From NCBI GenBank assembly GCA_902538705.1, contig CACBGD010000008.1:1-39713 (forward strand): a stretch of 39,713 nucleotides of DNA, in the 5' to 3' direction. The notes below the pieces were generated by a model, which was given only the letters and a program-made list of their open reading frames with translations, made no database searches and was not told the origin of the DNA. Source of the stretch: an uncultured SAR86 cluster bacterium. GTDB lineage: Bacteria > Pseudomonadota > Gammaproteobacteria > Magnimaribacterales > D2472. A program made the position numbers and the translations under genes. Shown one piece after another: positions 1-9,277 of the stretch (positions within the stretch are counted from its first letter, which is position 1; each line of letters opens with the position of its first letter).

Positions 1-341
1 TCAAACACAAGATCATTTGGCCACTTAAGCTTGATTGAGTCTAGATTGAATACTTCTGTGAGGGCATCTTTAACTAAAATACCAGTAGCAATACTTATTG
101 GTACGTCAAATTCTCTATCCGCAAAGGCTATGGAAAGAGAAATATTGCCCTCTGGACTGTGCCATTTCTTTCCTTTTCGGCCTTTCCCCTTAGTTTGCTT
201 ATCTGCAGTTACTACTAGAATATCTTTATTTGAACTTATTCTTTTGCACTCATCATTAGTTGAGTCTATTAATTGATGAATTTTGAGCTCAAAATTAGCC
301 AAATTTAGGCCTTTTAGGATAATTTCCTCATTAAATTGCAT
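1..341 (-). CDS. birA: Biotin--[acetyl-CoA carboxylase] ligase, catalytic domain (5' part, cut by window edge)
   Basis: Reading the minus strand from the ATG at 341 gives 113 open codons that run off the left edge. The enzyme makes biotinyl-AMP and transfers biotin to the biotin carrier protein of acetyl-CoA carboxylase in the cytoplasm. Visible family motifs are STN at residues 27-29, the biotinyl-AMP loop GKGRKGKKW at 52-60, SPEGNISLS at 62-70 and KWPND at 106-110. The STN motif lies about 60 residues nearer the N-terminus than in E. coli BirA, so the winged-helix repressor domain is absent and this is a short, enzyme-only form. The 3' half is outside the window. It diverges from the tRNA-Tyr gene. 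The assignment rests on motif recognition and is quite secure. Confidence 0.9.
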   Translation of the reverse strand, partial: MQFNEEIILKGLNLANFELKIHQLIDSTNDECKRISSNKDILVVTADKQTKGKGRKGKKWHSPEGNISLSIAFADREFDVPISIATGILVKDALTEVFNLDSIKLKWPNDLVF

Positions 342-357
342 GAAAATAAAAAATAAG

Positions 358-386
358 TTGACTTAATGCTATTCTAGATCAAAAAT
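358..386 (+). promoter_or_regulatory. Putative tRNA-Tyr promoter
   Basis: TTGACT (358-363) lies 17 bases before AAAAAT (381-386), which is followed by ACACACC. Transcription would start near 393, giving a leader of about 8 bases before the mature tRNA 5' end at 401. The -35 matches 5 of 6 consensus bases; the -10 is weaker. Confidence 0.5.
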
Positions 387-399
387 ACACACCTTTAAA
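371..399 (-). promoter_or_regulatory. Putative birA promoter
   Basis: On the minus strand a -35-like TTTAAA (399-394) and a -10-like TAGAAT (376-371) are separated by 17 bases, about 30 bases upstream of the birA ATG. It overlaps the opposing tRNA-Tyr promoter, so the two would compete for polymerase. Chance matches are common in AT-rich DNA. Confidence 0.4.
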
Positions 400-400
400 T

Positions 401-487
<87 letters not shown>

Positions 488-528
488 TTTGACCCTTTTT
501 TTTGTTATATTTTTTTTCCTTAAAAAGG

Positions 529-557
529 TTGAGTTTATCAAGTTTTAGAGGGATAAT
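529..557 (+). promoter_or_regulatory. Promoter of the tRNA-Thr/tuf unit
   Basis: TTGAGT (529-534) and GATAAT (552-557) are separated by 17 bases, with T- and A-rich DNA upstream (496-526) resembling an UP element. The discriminator continues ACGCCACC. The stretch AATACGCCAC (555-564) recurs exactly in the S10 promoter (16545-16554) and resembles the GC-rich discriminators of stable-RNA promoters under ppGpp control. The start site would fall near 564, upstream of the tRNA at 590. Confidence 0.75.
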
Positions 558-589
558 ACGCCACCTTAAATTTTGGAACTATAATTCGG

Positions 590-664
<75 letters not shown>

Positions 665-694
665 ATATTGGCAATTTTTTTAGAGAGGCAAAAA

Positions 695-1885
695 ATGGCA
701 AGAGAAAAGTTTGAAAGAAATTTACCACACGTTAACGTGGGAACAATAGGTCACGTTGACCACGGAAAAACTACTTTAACTGCAGCGTTAACTAAAGTTT
801 GTGCTGAGGTTTATGGTGGTGAAGCGGTTGCATTTGATGGTATTGATAATGCTCCTGAAGAAAAAGAGAGGGGTATAACAATTGCAACATCCCATGTTGA
901 GTATGTATCAACCGCAAGACATTATGCTCACGTTGATTGTCCTGGTCACGCAGACTATGTAAAAAATATGATTACTGGAGCTGCTCAAATGGATGGAGCA
1001 ATACTTGTAGTAAGTGCAGCTGATGGTCCTATGCCTCAAACCAGAGAGCATATCCTCCTAGCGAGACAAGTTGGTGTTCCTAAGATTGTTGTATTCCTTA
1101 ATAAAGCTGATCAAGTTGATGATGCTGAGCTACAGGAGCTTGTCGAAATGGAAATAAGAGAACTTTTAAACGAATATGAATTTCCAGGTGACGATACACC
1201 AATTATAGTTGGAAGTGCATTAAAAGCACTAGAAGGAGATACTTCAGATATCGGCGTTCCAGCTGTTCAGAAATTAGTTGAAGAACTTGATGTTTCAATA
1301 CCTGAACCGGCAAGAGATACAGAAAAGCCATTCTTAATGCCTGTTGAAGATGTTTTCACTATCTCAGGAAGAGGAACAGTTGTAACAGGAAGAATAGAAA
1401 CAGGAATCGTTAAAACTGGTGATCCCCTTGAAATAGTAGGTATTAACGACACAACTGAAACAACATGTACAGGTGTTGAAATGTTTAGAAAATCTCTTGA
1501 CGAAGGAAGAGCGGGTGAGAACTGTGGAGTTCTCCTAAGAGGTATAGACAGAGAGGCAGTTGAGAGGGGTCAAGTTTTGTCTGCTCCTAAATCAATTACA
1601 CCTCATACAGAATTCGAAGCTGAGATCTATGTTCTTTCAAAGGATGAGGGTGGAAGACACACTCCATTCTTTAAAGGTTATAGACCACAGTTTTATTTTA
1701 GAACTACTGATGTTACAGGTGCTTGCGAATTACCAGACGGAGTTGAAATGGTAATGCCAGGCGATAATGTCAAAATGACAGTAACACTGATTGCTCCAAT
1801 TGCAATGGACGAAGGTCTAAAGTTTGCAATACGTGAAGGTGGGCGAACAGTCGGTGCTGGAGTTGTTGCTAAGATCATTAAGTAA
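695..1885 (+). CDS. tuf: Elongation factor Tu
   Basis: This 396-residue GTPase (E. coli about 394) carries aminoacyl-tRNA to the ribosomal A site. All nucleotide-binding motifs are present: GHVDHGKT at 19-26, DCPGH at 81-85 with the catalytic His85, NKAD at 136-139 and SALKALEG further on. The C-terminal beta-barrel domains 2 and 3 are complete, including the GGRHTPFF segment. The ATG at 695 was chosen because the protein then begins MAREKFER, as in the family, and AGAGAGG lies just upstream. An in-frame TTG at 668 would add nine unrelated residues. It follows tRNA-Thr and ends before a strong terminator. It is the only tuf here; the usual second copy after fusA is missing from the window. 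Confidence 0.98.
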   Translation: MAREKFERNLPHVNVGTIGHVDHGKTTLTAALTKVCAEVYGGEAVAFDGIDNAPEEKERGITIATSHVEYVSTARHYAHVDCPGHADYVKNMITGAAQMDGAILVVSAADGPMPQTREHILLARQVGVPKIVVFLNKADQVDDAELQELVEMEIRELLNEYEFPGDDTPIIVGSALKALEGDTSDIGVPAVQKLVEELDVSIPEPARDTEKPFLMPVEDVFTISGRGTVVTGRIETGIVKTGDPLEIVGINDTTETTCTGVEMFRKSLDEGRAGENCGVLLRGIDREAVERGQVLSAPKSITPHTEFEAEIYVLSKDEGGRHTPFFKGYRPQFYFRTTDVTGACELPDGVEMVMPGDNVKMTVTLIAPIAMDEGLKFAIREGGRTVGAGVVAKIIK

Positions 1886-1893
1886 AGGAATTT

Positions 1894-1934
1894 AAGCAAT
1901 TGCCAAGACATAGGTGTCTTGGCATGCTTTTTTA
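1894..1934 (+). terminator. Intrinsic terminator after tuf
   Basis: TGCCAAGACA (1901-1910) pairs with TGTCTTGGCA (1915-1924) around a TAGG loop. The stem can be extended by AAGCA/TGCTT across a two-base bulge, and six T's follow (1928-1933). This is the clearest Rho-independent terminator in the window and separates tuf from tRNA-Trp and secE. Confidence 0.9.
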
Positions 1935-1958
1935 ATGAAAAAAGTAAACAACATTTTT

Positions 1959-2034
1959 AGGCCAGTAGCTCAATTGGTAGAGCACCGGTCTCCAAAACCG
2001 GGGGTTGGGGGTTCAATTCCCTCCTGGCCTGCCA
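1959..2034 (+). tRNA. trpT: tRNA-Trp (anticodon CCA)
   Basis: AGGCCAG (1959-1965) pairs with CTGGCCT (2024-2030), then G2031 and an encoded CCA (2032-2034). The anticodon stem CCGGT/ACCGG (1985-1989/1997-2001) presents CCA at 1992-1994. It sits between tuf and secE, an arrangement I recall from other Gammaproteobacteria but not E. coli. secE starts 24 bases downstream. I see no convincing promoter between the tuf terminator and this gene. Confidence 0.97.
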
Positions 2035-2058
2035 ATGAGGAAGAGTTTAGGAAGAATT

Positions 2059-2421
2059 ATGAGTAAGCAAGAGTCATTTAAATTCTTAGACAAAGCAAAG
2101 TGGTTAATATCATTATCTTTCTTTGTTGTAGCCGTTGTAGGAAATAGTTATTACACAGAAGTAGCTTTTTTATATAGAGTTTTGGGAGTTGTAGGACTTA
2201 TTGGCACAGGTATATTTTTTATGGCGCTTACTGATTTTGGAAGATCATCAATAAAACTAATGACGGAGTCAAGAACTGAGCTGAGAAGAGTCGTTTGGCC
2301 TACAAGGGTTGAAACAACTCAGACATTTTTAGTTGTTTTTGTCTCTATACTTGTTCTTTGCTTACTTTTATGGGGATTAGAATCATTATTAAGCTGGTTA
2401 ACGAAATTAATTTTAGGATAA
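2059..2421 (+). CDS. secE: Preprotein translocase subunit SecE
   Basis: This 120-residue inner-membrane protein (E. coli 127) clamps SecY in the SecYEG channel. It shows two N-terminal membrane helices (about 14-33 and 38-57), the conserved amphipathic motif RRVVWPTR and a third membrane helix near the C-terminus, the three-helix gammaproteobacterial form. The ATG at 2059 is preferred because TAGGAAG lies 5 bases upstream; the ATG at 2035 directly abuts the tRNA-Trp 3' end and has no ribosome binding site. It is followed by nusG after 3 bases, the usual secE-nusG pairing. Confidence 0.95.
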   Translation: MSKQESFKFLDKAKWLISLSFFVVAVVGNSYYTEVAFLYRVLGVVGLIGTGIFFMALTDFGRSSIKLMTESRTELRRVVWPTRVETTQTFLVVFVSILVLCLLLWGLESLLSWLTKLILG

Positions 2422-2424
2422 GAA

Positions 2425-2952
2425 ATGGAGTGGTTTGTAGTTCAGGCATATTCAGGATACGAACAGAAAGTTAAAGCTGCTATGGAAGAAAGAATTATTT
2501 TGGCAGATTTAAAAGAGAAGTTTGGAGAAATTCTTGTCCCGACTGAACAAGTTGTAGAACTAAAAAGTGGTGAACAGAAGACAACAGAAAGAAGATTTTT
2601 TCCAGGCTATATACTTATTCAAATGGATCTAGATGACGATACTTGGCAATTGGTTAAGCAAACTCCAAGAGTTTCAGGATTTGTTGGTGGAACAAGAGAG
2701 AAACCAAGCCCAATTTCTGATGCAGAGGTCAATAGTATTATTAATAGGATTGAAGTAGGTGAAGAGGCCCCAAGACCAAAAACAATGTTTGAGCCAGGTG
2801 AAGTTATCAGAGTATGTGATGGGCCCTTTAACGACTTCAATGGCGTTGTAGAGGAAGTTGATTATGAAAGAAACTCAGTTAAAGTTTCTGTTCAAATACT
2901 CGGAAGGTCAACCTCTGTGAAATTAAATTTTATGCAAATAGAGAAAACTTAA
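2425..2952 (+). CDS. nusG: Transcription termination/antitermination factor NusG
   Basis: This 175-residue factor (E. coli 181) binds the RNA polymerase clamp to suppress pausing, and links polymerase to Rho or to ribosomal S10. The NGN domain begins MEWFVVQAYSGYE and contains ERRFFPGYILIQM. The KOW domain near the C-terminus contains GPFNDFNGVVEEVD. The ATG at 2425 follows a Shine-Dalgarno-like TAGGAT that overlaps the end of secE. Its TAA is directly followed by the ATG of rplK, so no spacer remains for the rplK leader known in E. coli. Confidence 0.97.
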   Translation: MEWFVVQAYSGYEQKVKAAMEERIILADLKEKFGEILVPTEQVVELKSGEQKTTERRFFPGYILIQMDLDDDTWQLVKQTPRVSGFVGGTREKPSPISDAEVNSIINRIEVGEEAPRPKTMFEPGEVIRVCDGPFNDFNGVVEEVDYERNSVKVSVQILGRSTSVKLNFMQIEKT

Positions 2953-3387
2953 ATGGCAAAAAAGAAAAAAGTCGCTAATGTTTTAAAATTACAGATACCT
3001 GCAGGTGCCGCTAATCCAAGTCCGCCTGTTGGTCCTGCTTTAGGCCAAGCTGGACTTAATATTATGGACTTTTGTAATGCATTTAATGATAAGACAAAGG
3101 ACTCTGAGAAGGGTGTTCCTCTTCCAGTTGTTATAAATGTTTATGAGGATAAGTCTTTTGATTTTATTGTTAAGACAGCACCAGCAGCTGTGCTTATAAG
3201 AAAAGCTTTAAATATTCCAAAAGGAAGTGGAGAGCCTAACAGAGAAAAGGTCGGAAAAATTTCAAGAAAGCAATTAGAAGAAATTGCCAAAGCTAAAGAG
3301 CCAGATCTTAACGCCAATGACCTTGATAATGCAGTAAGAATTATTGCTGGAACAGCTAGAAGCATGGGTGTGGATGTAGAAATATAA
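2953..3387 (+). CDS. rplK: 50S ribosomal protein L11
   Basis: This 144-residue protein (E. coli 142) forms the stalk base with 23S rRNA helices 43/44, where translation factors and thiostrepton bind. The proline-rich N-terminal domain contains [13 protein letters not shown], the factor- and antibiotic-contacting surface, and the C-terminal RNA-binding domain ends RSMGVDVEI. Translation starts at the ATG immediately after the nusG stop, implying coupling. rplA follows after two bases. Confidence 0.98.
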   Translation: MAKKKKVANVLKLQIPAGAANPSPPVGPALGQAGLNIMDFCNAFNDKTKDSEKGVPLPVVINVYEDKSFDFIVKTAPAAVLIRKALNIPKGSGEPNREKVGKISRKQLEEIAKAKEPDLNANDLDNAVRIIAGTARSMGVDVEI

Positions 3388-3389
3388 TT

Positions 3390-4076
3390 ATGGTTACAAA
3401 GAAACAAAAAAATATTCTTGATAGCATTGACAGTACATTGGATTACTCCGTAACCGATGCAGTTAAGATTTTACAAGATCATAAATCACTAAAATTTGAT
3501 GAATCAGTTGATGTTGCTATCAAGCTCGGAGTTGATGGTAATAAATCTGATCAAAATGTTCGAGGGGCTATAACACTCCCTAACTCTCTTGGAAAAGAAG
3601 TAGTTGTTGCTGTTTTTGCTGATGGCGATGCAGCTGAGGAAGCAAAATCTGCGGGTGCCGACTTTATTGGTATGGATGATTTAAGTGAAAGGTTTACTAA
3701 AAATGAGATTGCAGTTGATGTAGTAATTTCGACACAAGCGGCTATGAAAGTCGTTGGTAAGCTTGGCCAGGTTTTAGGGCCCAAAGGTCTTATGCCAAAT
3801 CCAAAGACTGGAACAGTAACTGAGAATATTGCAGATGCAATTAAAAATGCAAAATCTGGACAAGTCAGGTTTAGAACTGACAAAAGTGGAATTATTCATG
3901 GTTGCATTGGCAAAGTTTCGTTTGATGATAGTAAGGTAAGTCAAAATTTAACTGCACTTGTTGAAGAATTACAAAGATTAAAGCCAGCATCCGCTAAGGG
4001 TGTATATATAAAAGGGATTTCAATTAGTAGCACAATGGGGCCTGGATTGAAATTAAATATATCGGAGCTGGCATAA
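3390..4076 (+). CDS. rplA: 50S ribosomal protein L1
   Basis: This 228-residue protein (E. coli 234) forms the mobile L1 stalk that moves deacylated tRNA out of the E site. The family signature GKLGQVLGPKGLMPNPKTGTV lies in the central domain. In E. coli L1 also represses the rplK-rplA mRNA by binding the leader; that leader has no room here because nusG and rplK abut, so feedback must use another site or be lost. It ends 157 bases before rplJ. Confidence 0.97.
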   Translation: MVTKKQKNILDSIDSTLDYSVTDAVKILQDHKSLKFDESVDVAIKLGVDGNKSDQNVRGAITLPNSLGKEVVVAVFADGDAAEEAKSAGADFIGMDDLSERFTKNEIAVDVVISTQAAMKVVGKLGQVLGPKGLMPNPKTGTVTENIADAIKNAKSGQVRFRTDKSGIIHGCIGKVSFDDSKVSQNLTALVEELQRLKPASAKGVYIKGISISSTMGPGLKLNISELA

Positions 4077-4081
4077 GTTTT

Positions 4082-4102
4082 TAGAGTTTTTAAAAAACTC
4101 TA
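4082..4102 (+). repeat. AT-rich inverted repeat between rplA and the L10 leader
   Basis: TAGAGTTTT (4082-4090) is complementary to AAAACTCTA (4094-4102) with a three-base centre, a 9-bp stem. No T tract follows, so it does not look like a standard intrinsic terminator. It could be an RNA processing site or the top of the L10 leader structure. Confidence 0.6.
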
Positions 4103-4103
4103 G

Positions 4104-4180
4104 ATTGTTGCGTTTGTTCGCAGCCGTCGAAGACCGTAGGTGCTTTATTGCTTAATTTCCTACGCAGGTGGTGACTCAAT
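4104..4180 (+). promoter_or_regulatory. L10 leader (ribosomal protein operator of rplJ-rplL)
   Basis: The spacer between rplA and rplJ carries the characteristic L10 leader segments: GCCGTCGAAGACCGTAGGTG (4123-4142), a loop ending CTTAATTT, and CCTACGCAGGTGGTGAC (4159-4175). CGTAGG (4135-4140) pairs with CCTACG (4159-4164). In Gammaproteobacteria the L10-L12 complex binds this RNA and represses rplJ translation when unbound complex accumulates. Recognition is by sequence and pairing; I did not fold it computationally. Confidence 0.85.
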
Positions 4181-4233
4181 TGCATTAGCAGTTTGTCGCC
4201 AAAATGACCAAAAGGTCAAAATAGGAGAATTGT

Positions 4234-4764
4234 ATGGCTTTAGCCAAAAATGAAAAAGAAAGGATTGTTGAAGAAGTAAAAGCTGTTGTTGCAGATGCAT
4301 CTACATTGGTGATATCTGATGCAAGAGGTTTAAAAGTTTCTGAACTATCTGAAATAAGAAAGGAAGCAAACGAAAAAGGTGTGCATATACAAGTGATCAA
4401 AAATTCACTTGCAAAGCTTGCATTTAAAGACACCGACTTTGGTTGCACAGAAGATGCTCTTAAGGGCCCTTCATTATTTGCTTTTTCTTTTGGTGAGCCT
4501 GGAGCTGCTGCAAAGTTACTCAAAACATATGCTAAAAATTTCGAAGCTCTCGAAATTAAAGCATTATGCGTTGAGGGCCAACTGCTAGATGGAAGCCAAA
4601 TTGATTTACTGGCAACACTTCCATCAAGAGAGGAGGCCATTACTTTAATTGCATCAGTTCTTCAAGCACCTATGGGCAAGTTTGCTACTTTATTAAATGA
4701 AGTTCCAAGTAAGCTTGCAAGGGTTCTTGCTGCAGTTCGTGACAATAAACAGGCTAGTGCCTAA
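4234..4764 (+). CDS. rplJ: 50S ribosomal protein L10
   Basis: This 176-residue protein (E. coli 165) anchors L7/L12 dimers through its C-terminal helix and binds the stalk-base rRNA with its N-terminal domain. The start [16 protein letters not shown] and the segment [14 protein letters not shown] are typical. TAGGAG lies 6 bases before the ATG. The upstream L10 leader indicates autogenous translational control together with rplL. A small hairpin, TGACC/GGTCA (4205-4218), sits between leader and ribosome binding site. rplL follows after 14 bases. Confidence 0.97.
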   Translation: MALAKNEKERIVEEVKAVVADASTLVISDARGLKVSELSEIRKEANEKGVHIQVIKNSLAKLAFKDTDFGCTEDALKGPSLFAFSFGEPGAAAKLLKTYAKNFEALEIKALCVEGQLLDGSQIDLLATLPSREEAITLIASVLQAPMGKFATLLNEVPSKLARVLAAVRDNKQASA

Positions 4765-4778
4765 ATCGGAGAATTATT

Positions 4779-5168
4779 ATGGCGACAATAAAATCTGAAG
4801 ACATTCTTAAAGCAATTGAAGAAATGTCAGTTATGGAGTTAGTAGAGCTTATTTCTGCTATCGAGGAAAAATTTGGTGTTACTGCAGCTGCTGCAGTCGC
4901 AGCTGCACCTGTCGCAGGTGCTGGCGATACTGCTGGTGGCGATGCTGCTGAAGAGAAAGACGAATTTGATGTAGTTCTTTCTGCAGCTGGTGACCAAAAA
5001 GTCCAAGTTATTAAAGCTGTTAGAGCTATAACAGGCCTTGGTCTCAAGGAAGCTAAAGACTTAGTCGATGGAGCTCCAAATACACTTAAAGAGGGTGTTA
5101 AAAAAGAAGAAGCTGAAGAAATGCTTAAACAGCTTTCAGAAGCTGGAGCAACAGCAGAACTTAAATAA
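4779..5168 (+). CDS. rplL: 50S ribosomal protein L7/L12
   Basis: This 129-residue stalk protein (E. coli 121) is present in several copies per ribosome and recruits translational GTPases. It shows an N-terminal dimerisation helix pair (about 1-33), an alanine/glycine-rich flexible hinge (about 34-60) and a C-terminal factor-binding domain with [20 protein letters not shown]. The hinge is longer than in E. coli, accounting for the extra length. GGAG precedes the ATG. The gap to rpoB is only 28 bases, with no visible attenuator hairpin of the kind found there in E. coli. Confidence 0.97.
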   Translation: MATIKSEDILKAIEEMSVMELVELISAIEEKFGVTAAAAVAAAPVAGAGDTAGGDAAEEKDEFDVVLSAAGDQKVQVIKAVRAITGLGLKEAKDLVDGAPNTLKEGVKKEEAEEMLKQLSEAGATAELK

Positions 5169-5196
5169 TTTTACTAATACTTAAAGGGCAACATAT

Positions 5197-8100
5197 ATGT
5201 CATATAGCTACACTGAAAAAAAGAGAATAAGAAAAAACTTTGGAAGATTTCCAAAAGTCATGGATCTACCAACGCTGACAGAAACCCAGCTGAATTCATA
5301 TGCTGAGTTTCTTCAAGCTGAAGCCGATCCTGATAAAAGGGAAAATAAAGGTCTAGAAGAAGTTTTTCAGTCTCTTTTCCCTATAACAAGTGTTTCTGGC
5401 AATGCTGCCCTTGAGTACGTCTCATATGAGCTTGGTAAAAACAGTTTTGATGTTCAAGAATGCCTCATTCAAGGACTAAGTTATTCAGCCCCACTTAGAA
5501 TAAAGGTAAGGCTTGTAATTTATGACAAAGAATCTAATTTTGAAGAAGTTAAAGATGTAAAAGAAGGTGAAGTTTTTATGGGAGAAGTTCCTTTAATGAC
5601 TTCAACAGGATCCTTTATAATTAATGGAACAGAGAGAGTTGTTGTTTCACAGCTCCACAGATCTCCTGGTGTTTTCTTTGATCATGACAAAGGAAAAACT
5701 CATAGTTCTGGTAAAGTTTTATATTCTGCAAGAATTATTCCTTACAGAGGTTCTTGGCTAGATTTCGAATTTGATCCAAAAGATAGTCTTTTTTGTAGGA
5801 TAGATAGAAAGAGAAAGATACCTGCAACTATTCTCCTAAAAGCATTGGAAATGACTACTGAAGAAATTCTGCAGTCATTCTTTGAAACGGAAACCTATAC
5901 ACTTGATAAATCAAGAGTAAAAACTGAATTAAAGCCAGAAAGATTAAGAGGCGAAGTTCTTAGTGAAGACATAAAAGTTAAGAACAAAGTTATTGTCGAA
6001 GCTGGTAAAAGAGTTACCGCAAGACATGTTAAATTGCTAAGAGACTCTGGTGAGAAAGAAATTTCTTTTTCAAGTGAATACCTTTTGGGGAAAGTTACCT
6101 CAAAAGATATATTTGATGAAGAAACTGGAGAGGTTACTTTAGCGTGCAACAGCGAAATAGATGAATCTGTGTTGTCTCTTCTCTCGGAAAAAAGCATAAC
6201 AACAATTGATACTCTTTATATTAATGAGTTAGAGAAGGGGCCATACATAGCAAATACTCTTAGAACTGATCCTACATCAAATAGACTCGAAGCTCTTGTT
6301 GAAATATACAGGATGATGAGACCTGGTGAACCCCCAACTAAAGACTCAGCAGAAACTTTGTTTAGAAATTTGTTCTTTAATCCTGAAAGATATGATTTAT
6401 CTGAAGTTGGAAGAATGAAATTTAATAGAAGGCTTAAAATAGAAGATGAAAGAGATAATCCTAATGTGCTTGATCTTCAAGATATTATTTCTGTGATGAA
6501 AGGCATATTAGATATAAGAGATGGTCATGACTTTGTTGATGATATTGATCATCTTGGAAATAGAAGAGTTAGGTCTGTTGGAGAAATGACTGCTAATCAA
6601 TTTAGAGTTGGCCTTATAAGAGTTGAGAGAGCTGTAAGAGAAAGATTAAGTATGGCCGAAGCAGATGAGCTTGGCCCGCAAGACCTTATCAACGCTAAAC
6701 CAGTGACTGCAGCAATAAAAGAATTTTTCGGCTCAAGTCAGTTATCACAGTTCATGGATCAAAATAATCCATTATCTGAAATAACACATAAGAGAAGAGT
6801 TTCAGCATTAGGCCCTGGTGGACTAACAAGAGAAAGAGCAGGTTTTGAGGTTAGAGATGTTCATCCAACTCACTATGGAAGAGTTTGCCCAATCGAAACA
6901 CCGGAGGGACCAAATATCGGTCTTATAAATTCTTTTGCTTCTTATGCAAGAACTAATTCATATGGATTCATAGAAACTCCTTATAGAAAGGTGGTGAAGG
7001 GAACAGTTACTGATGAGATTGTTTATTTGTCGGCCATTGATGAAGGTGAACATATAATCGCACAAGCAAATGCAACATTGGACAAAAAGAATAGATTTGT
7101 TGACGATTTAGTCCCAGTTAGACATGCTAATGAGTTCGAATTAATGTCATCAGATATGGTTGACTTAATGGATGTTTCGCCTCAGCAAGTAGTTTCTGTT
7201 GCTGCATCACTAATTCCATTTTTGGAGCATGATGACGCGAATAGAGCTTTAATGGGTTCAAATATGCAACGTCAAGCAGTTCCTGTCTTAAGGCCAGAAA
7301 AACCTCTGGTTGGGACTGGTCTTGAAACAGTTGTTGCAAGGGATTCAGGAGTTTGCGTAGTTGCTAAGAATAAGGGCGTCGTTGAAAGTGTAGATGCAGG
7401 GAGAATCGTTGTAAGAGTTACAGATGCAAAAAATAAAACTGCTGAAGTTGATATTTACAATCTCGTTAAATATACAAGATCAAATCAAAATACCTGTATC
7501 AATCAAAGACCTCTTGTAAAGGTTGGTGATAAAGTTGTTGGGGGTGACATTCTTGCTGATGGACCATCTGTAGATAATGGAGAGCTAGCACTAGGACAAA
7601 ACATTAGAATTGCCTTTATGCCATGGAATGGTTATAACTTTGAGGATTCAATTCTCATTTCTGAAAAAGTTGCAAGAGAGGATAGATTTACGTCAATTCA
7701 TATTCAAGAACTAACTTGTGTTGCTAGAGATACAAAACTTGGCTCCGAAGAAATTACTTCTGATATTCCTAATGTCGGAGAAGGATCATTATCAAAACTG
7801 GATGAGTGTGGAATAGTTTATGTAGGTGCAGAAGTTAATCCTGGAGATATTCTCGTAGGTAAGATAACTCCAAAAGGGGAAAATCAACTATCTCCTGAGG
7901 AAAAACTTCTTAGAGCAATATTTGGAGAAAAAGCTTCCGATGTTAAAGATACGTCATTAAGAGTGCCAACGAGTACAAAAGGAACGGTAATAGGAGTAGA
8001 AGTATTTACACGAGACGGTCTTGAAAAAGATGAAAGAACTATTTCTATTGAAGAGGAACATTTATCGCAGGCAAAAAAAGATGCAGATGATGAAACTAGA

Positions 8101-9267
8101 ATTGTTCAAGAAGCAACAAAAATTAAAGTTTCTGGGTTTCTTAATGGTGAAACAGTTACTAAAGCGCCTAGTTTAAAAAGAGGTACTAAGATTTCATCAG
8201 ATGATCTTAAAGAAATGTCTTTAAATGATATCTTTTCAATAAGAACAAAAAAATCTGATGTAAATACAAGACTTGACGAATCAGAAAAGGCTCTAAAAAA
8301 GGTTCTCAATGAAATCAAAGAAAGATTTAATGAAAAAAAATCAAAGATTGTAAGAGGTCATGACCTCGCTCCAGGCGTTATAAAAATTGTTAAAGTATTT
8401 TTAGCAATTAAAAGAAGAATTCAGCCCGGAGATAAAATGGCTGGAAGACATGGTAACAAAGGTGTTATTTCAGAAATAATGCCAATTGAGGATATGCCTT
8501 ATGATGAAGATGGTAACCCTGTAGATATTGTATTAAATCCATTGGGAGTCCCCTCAAGGATGAATGTCGGTCAGGTTCTTGAAACGCATATGGGATGCGC
8601 AGCAAAAGGCGTTGGCAAAATTATTGATGATATGATCACCAACAAGGAATCAAATGCAGATATTAGGAAATATCTTGAAATACTCTATAACAAGGATGCA
8701 GCAAATCTTGAAGATTTAGGTTCTTTGACTAATGGCGATATTGATCAACTAGCCAATAATCTGAGAGCAGGCGTACCAATTGCGTCACCAGTTTTTGATG
8801 GTGCTGCAGAATCAGAAGTTAAAAATATGCTAAAGCTTGCTGGTCTTCCTTCTTCCGGGCAATTTACTTTATTCGATGGAAGAACTGGTAGAAAATTTGA
8901 TCGTCCAATAACAGTTGGTTATATGTATATGATTAAACTCAATCATTTAGTTGACGATAAAATGCATGCCAGATCAACTGGATCATACTCTCTTGTTACA
9001 CAACAGCCATTGGGTGGAAAAGCTCAGTTTGGTGGCCAAAGGTTTGGAGAGATGGAAGTTTGGGCACTTGAAGCGTATGGGGCTGCTTACACCCTTCAAG
9101 AAATGCTAACAGTTAAATCCGATGATGTTTCTGGAAGAACTAAGATGTATAAAAATATTGTCGATGGCTCATTACAGATGGATGCAAACATACCTGAATC
9201 ATTTAATGTTCTTACAAAGGAAATTAGATCTTTGGGAATTAATATTGATTTAGATACAGAAGAATAG
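5197..9267 (+). CDS. rpoB: DNA-directed RNA polymerase subunit beta
   Basis: At 1356 residues (E. coli 1342) this is the full-length beta subunit of RNA polymerase. The rifampicin pocket reads [12 protein letters not shown] then [13 protein letters not shown]. Asp521 corresponds to E. coli Asp516, and the usual His and Ser of the pocket are also present, so a drug-sensitive genotype is expected. The C-terminal part has [12 protein letters not shown] and the clamp-forming [22 protein letters not shown]. rpoC begins 10 bases later, and the rpoB stop codon TAG is part of the rpoC ribosome binding site. Confidence 0.99.
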   Translation: MSYSYTEKKRIRKNFGRFPKVMDLPTLTETQLNSYAEFLQAEADPDKRENKGLEEVFQSLFPITSVSGNAALEYVSYELGKNSFDVQECLIQGLSYSAPLRIKVRLVIYDKESNFEEVKDVKEGEVFMGEVPLMTSTGSFIINGTERVVVSQLHRSPGVFFDHDKGKTHSSGKVLYSARIIPYRGSWLDFEFDPKDSLFCRIDRKRKIPATILLKALEMTTEEILQSFFETETYTLDKSRVKTELKPERLRGEVLSEDIKVKNKVIVEAGKRVTARHVKLLRDSGEKEISFSSEYLLGKVTSKDIFDEETGEVTLACNSEIDESVLSLLSEKSITTIDTLYINELEKGPYIANTLRTDPTSNRLEALVEIYRMMRPGEPPTKDSAETLFRNLFFNPERYDLSEVGRMKFNRRLKIEDERDNPNVLDLQDIISVMKGILDIRDGHDFVDDIDHLGNRRVRSVGEMTANQFRVGLIRVERAVRERLSMAEADELGPQDLINAKPVTAAIKEFFGSSQLSQFMDQNNPLSEITHKRRVSALGPGGLTRERAGFEVRDVHPTHYGRVCPIETPEGPNIGLINSFASYARTNSYGFIETPYRKVVKGTVTDEIVYLSAIDEGEHIIAQANATLDKKNRFVDDLVPVRHANEFELMSSDMVDLMDVSPQQVVSVAASLIPFLEHDDANRALMGSNMQRQAVPVLRPEKPLVGTGLETVVARDSGVCVVAKNKGVVESVDAGRIVVRVTDAKNKTAEVDIYNLVKYTRSNQNTCINQRPLVKVGDKVVGGDILADGPSVDNGELALGQNIRIAFMPWNGYNFEDSILISEKVAREDRFTSIHIQELTCVARDTKLGSEEITSDIPNVGEGSLSKLDECGIVYVGAEVNPGDILVGKITPKGENQLSPEEKLLRAIFGEKASDVKDTSLRVPTSTKGTVIGVEVFTRDGLEKDERTISIEEEHLSQAKKDADDETRIVQEATKIKVSGFLNGETVTKAPSLKRGTKISSDDLKEMSLNDIFSIRTKKSDVNTRLDESEKALKKVLNEIKERFNEKKSKIVRGHDLAPGVIKIVKVFLAIKRRIQPGDKMAGRHGNKGVISEIMPIEDMPYDEDGNPVDIVLNPLGVPSRMNVGQVLETHMGCAAKGVGKIIDDMITNKESNADIRKYLEILYNKDAANLEDLGSLTNGDIDQLANNLRAGVPIASPVFDGAAESEVKNMLKLAGLPSSGQFTLFDGRTGRKFDRPITVGYMYMIKLNHLVDDKMHARSTGSYSLVTQQPLGGKAQFGGQRFGEMEVWALEAYGAAYTLQEMLTVKSDDVSGRTKMYKNIVDGSLQMDANIPESFNVLTKEIRSLGINIDLDTEE

Positions 9268-9277
9268 GAGAAATATT

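Noticed and set aside
668-694. TTG at 668 as an upstream start for tuf
   Set aside because: It would add nine residues absent from EF-Tu, has no ribosome binding site, and the ATG at 695 fits the family and has AGAGAGG upstream.
2005-2058. Earlier starts for secE, including ATG 2035
   Set aside because: Upstream codons lie in or directly against tRNA-Trp; ATG 2059 has a proper Shine-Dalgarno and gives the normal length.
4185-4640. 151-codon frame antisense to rplJ
   Set aside because: It is the reverse complement of a conserved L10 gene, is serine-rich as shadow frames of such genes usually are, and has no family match.
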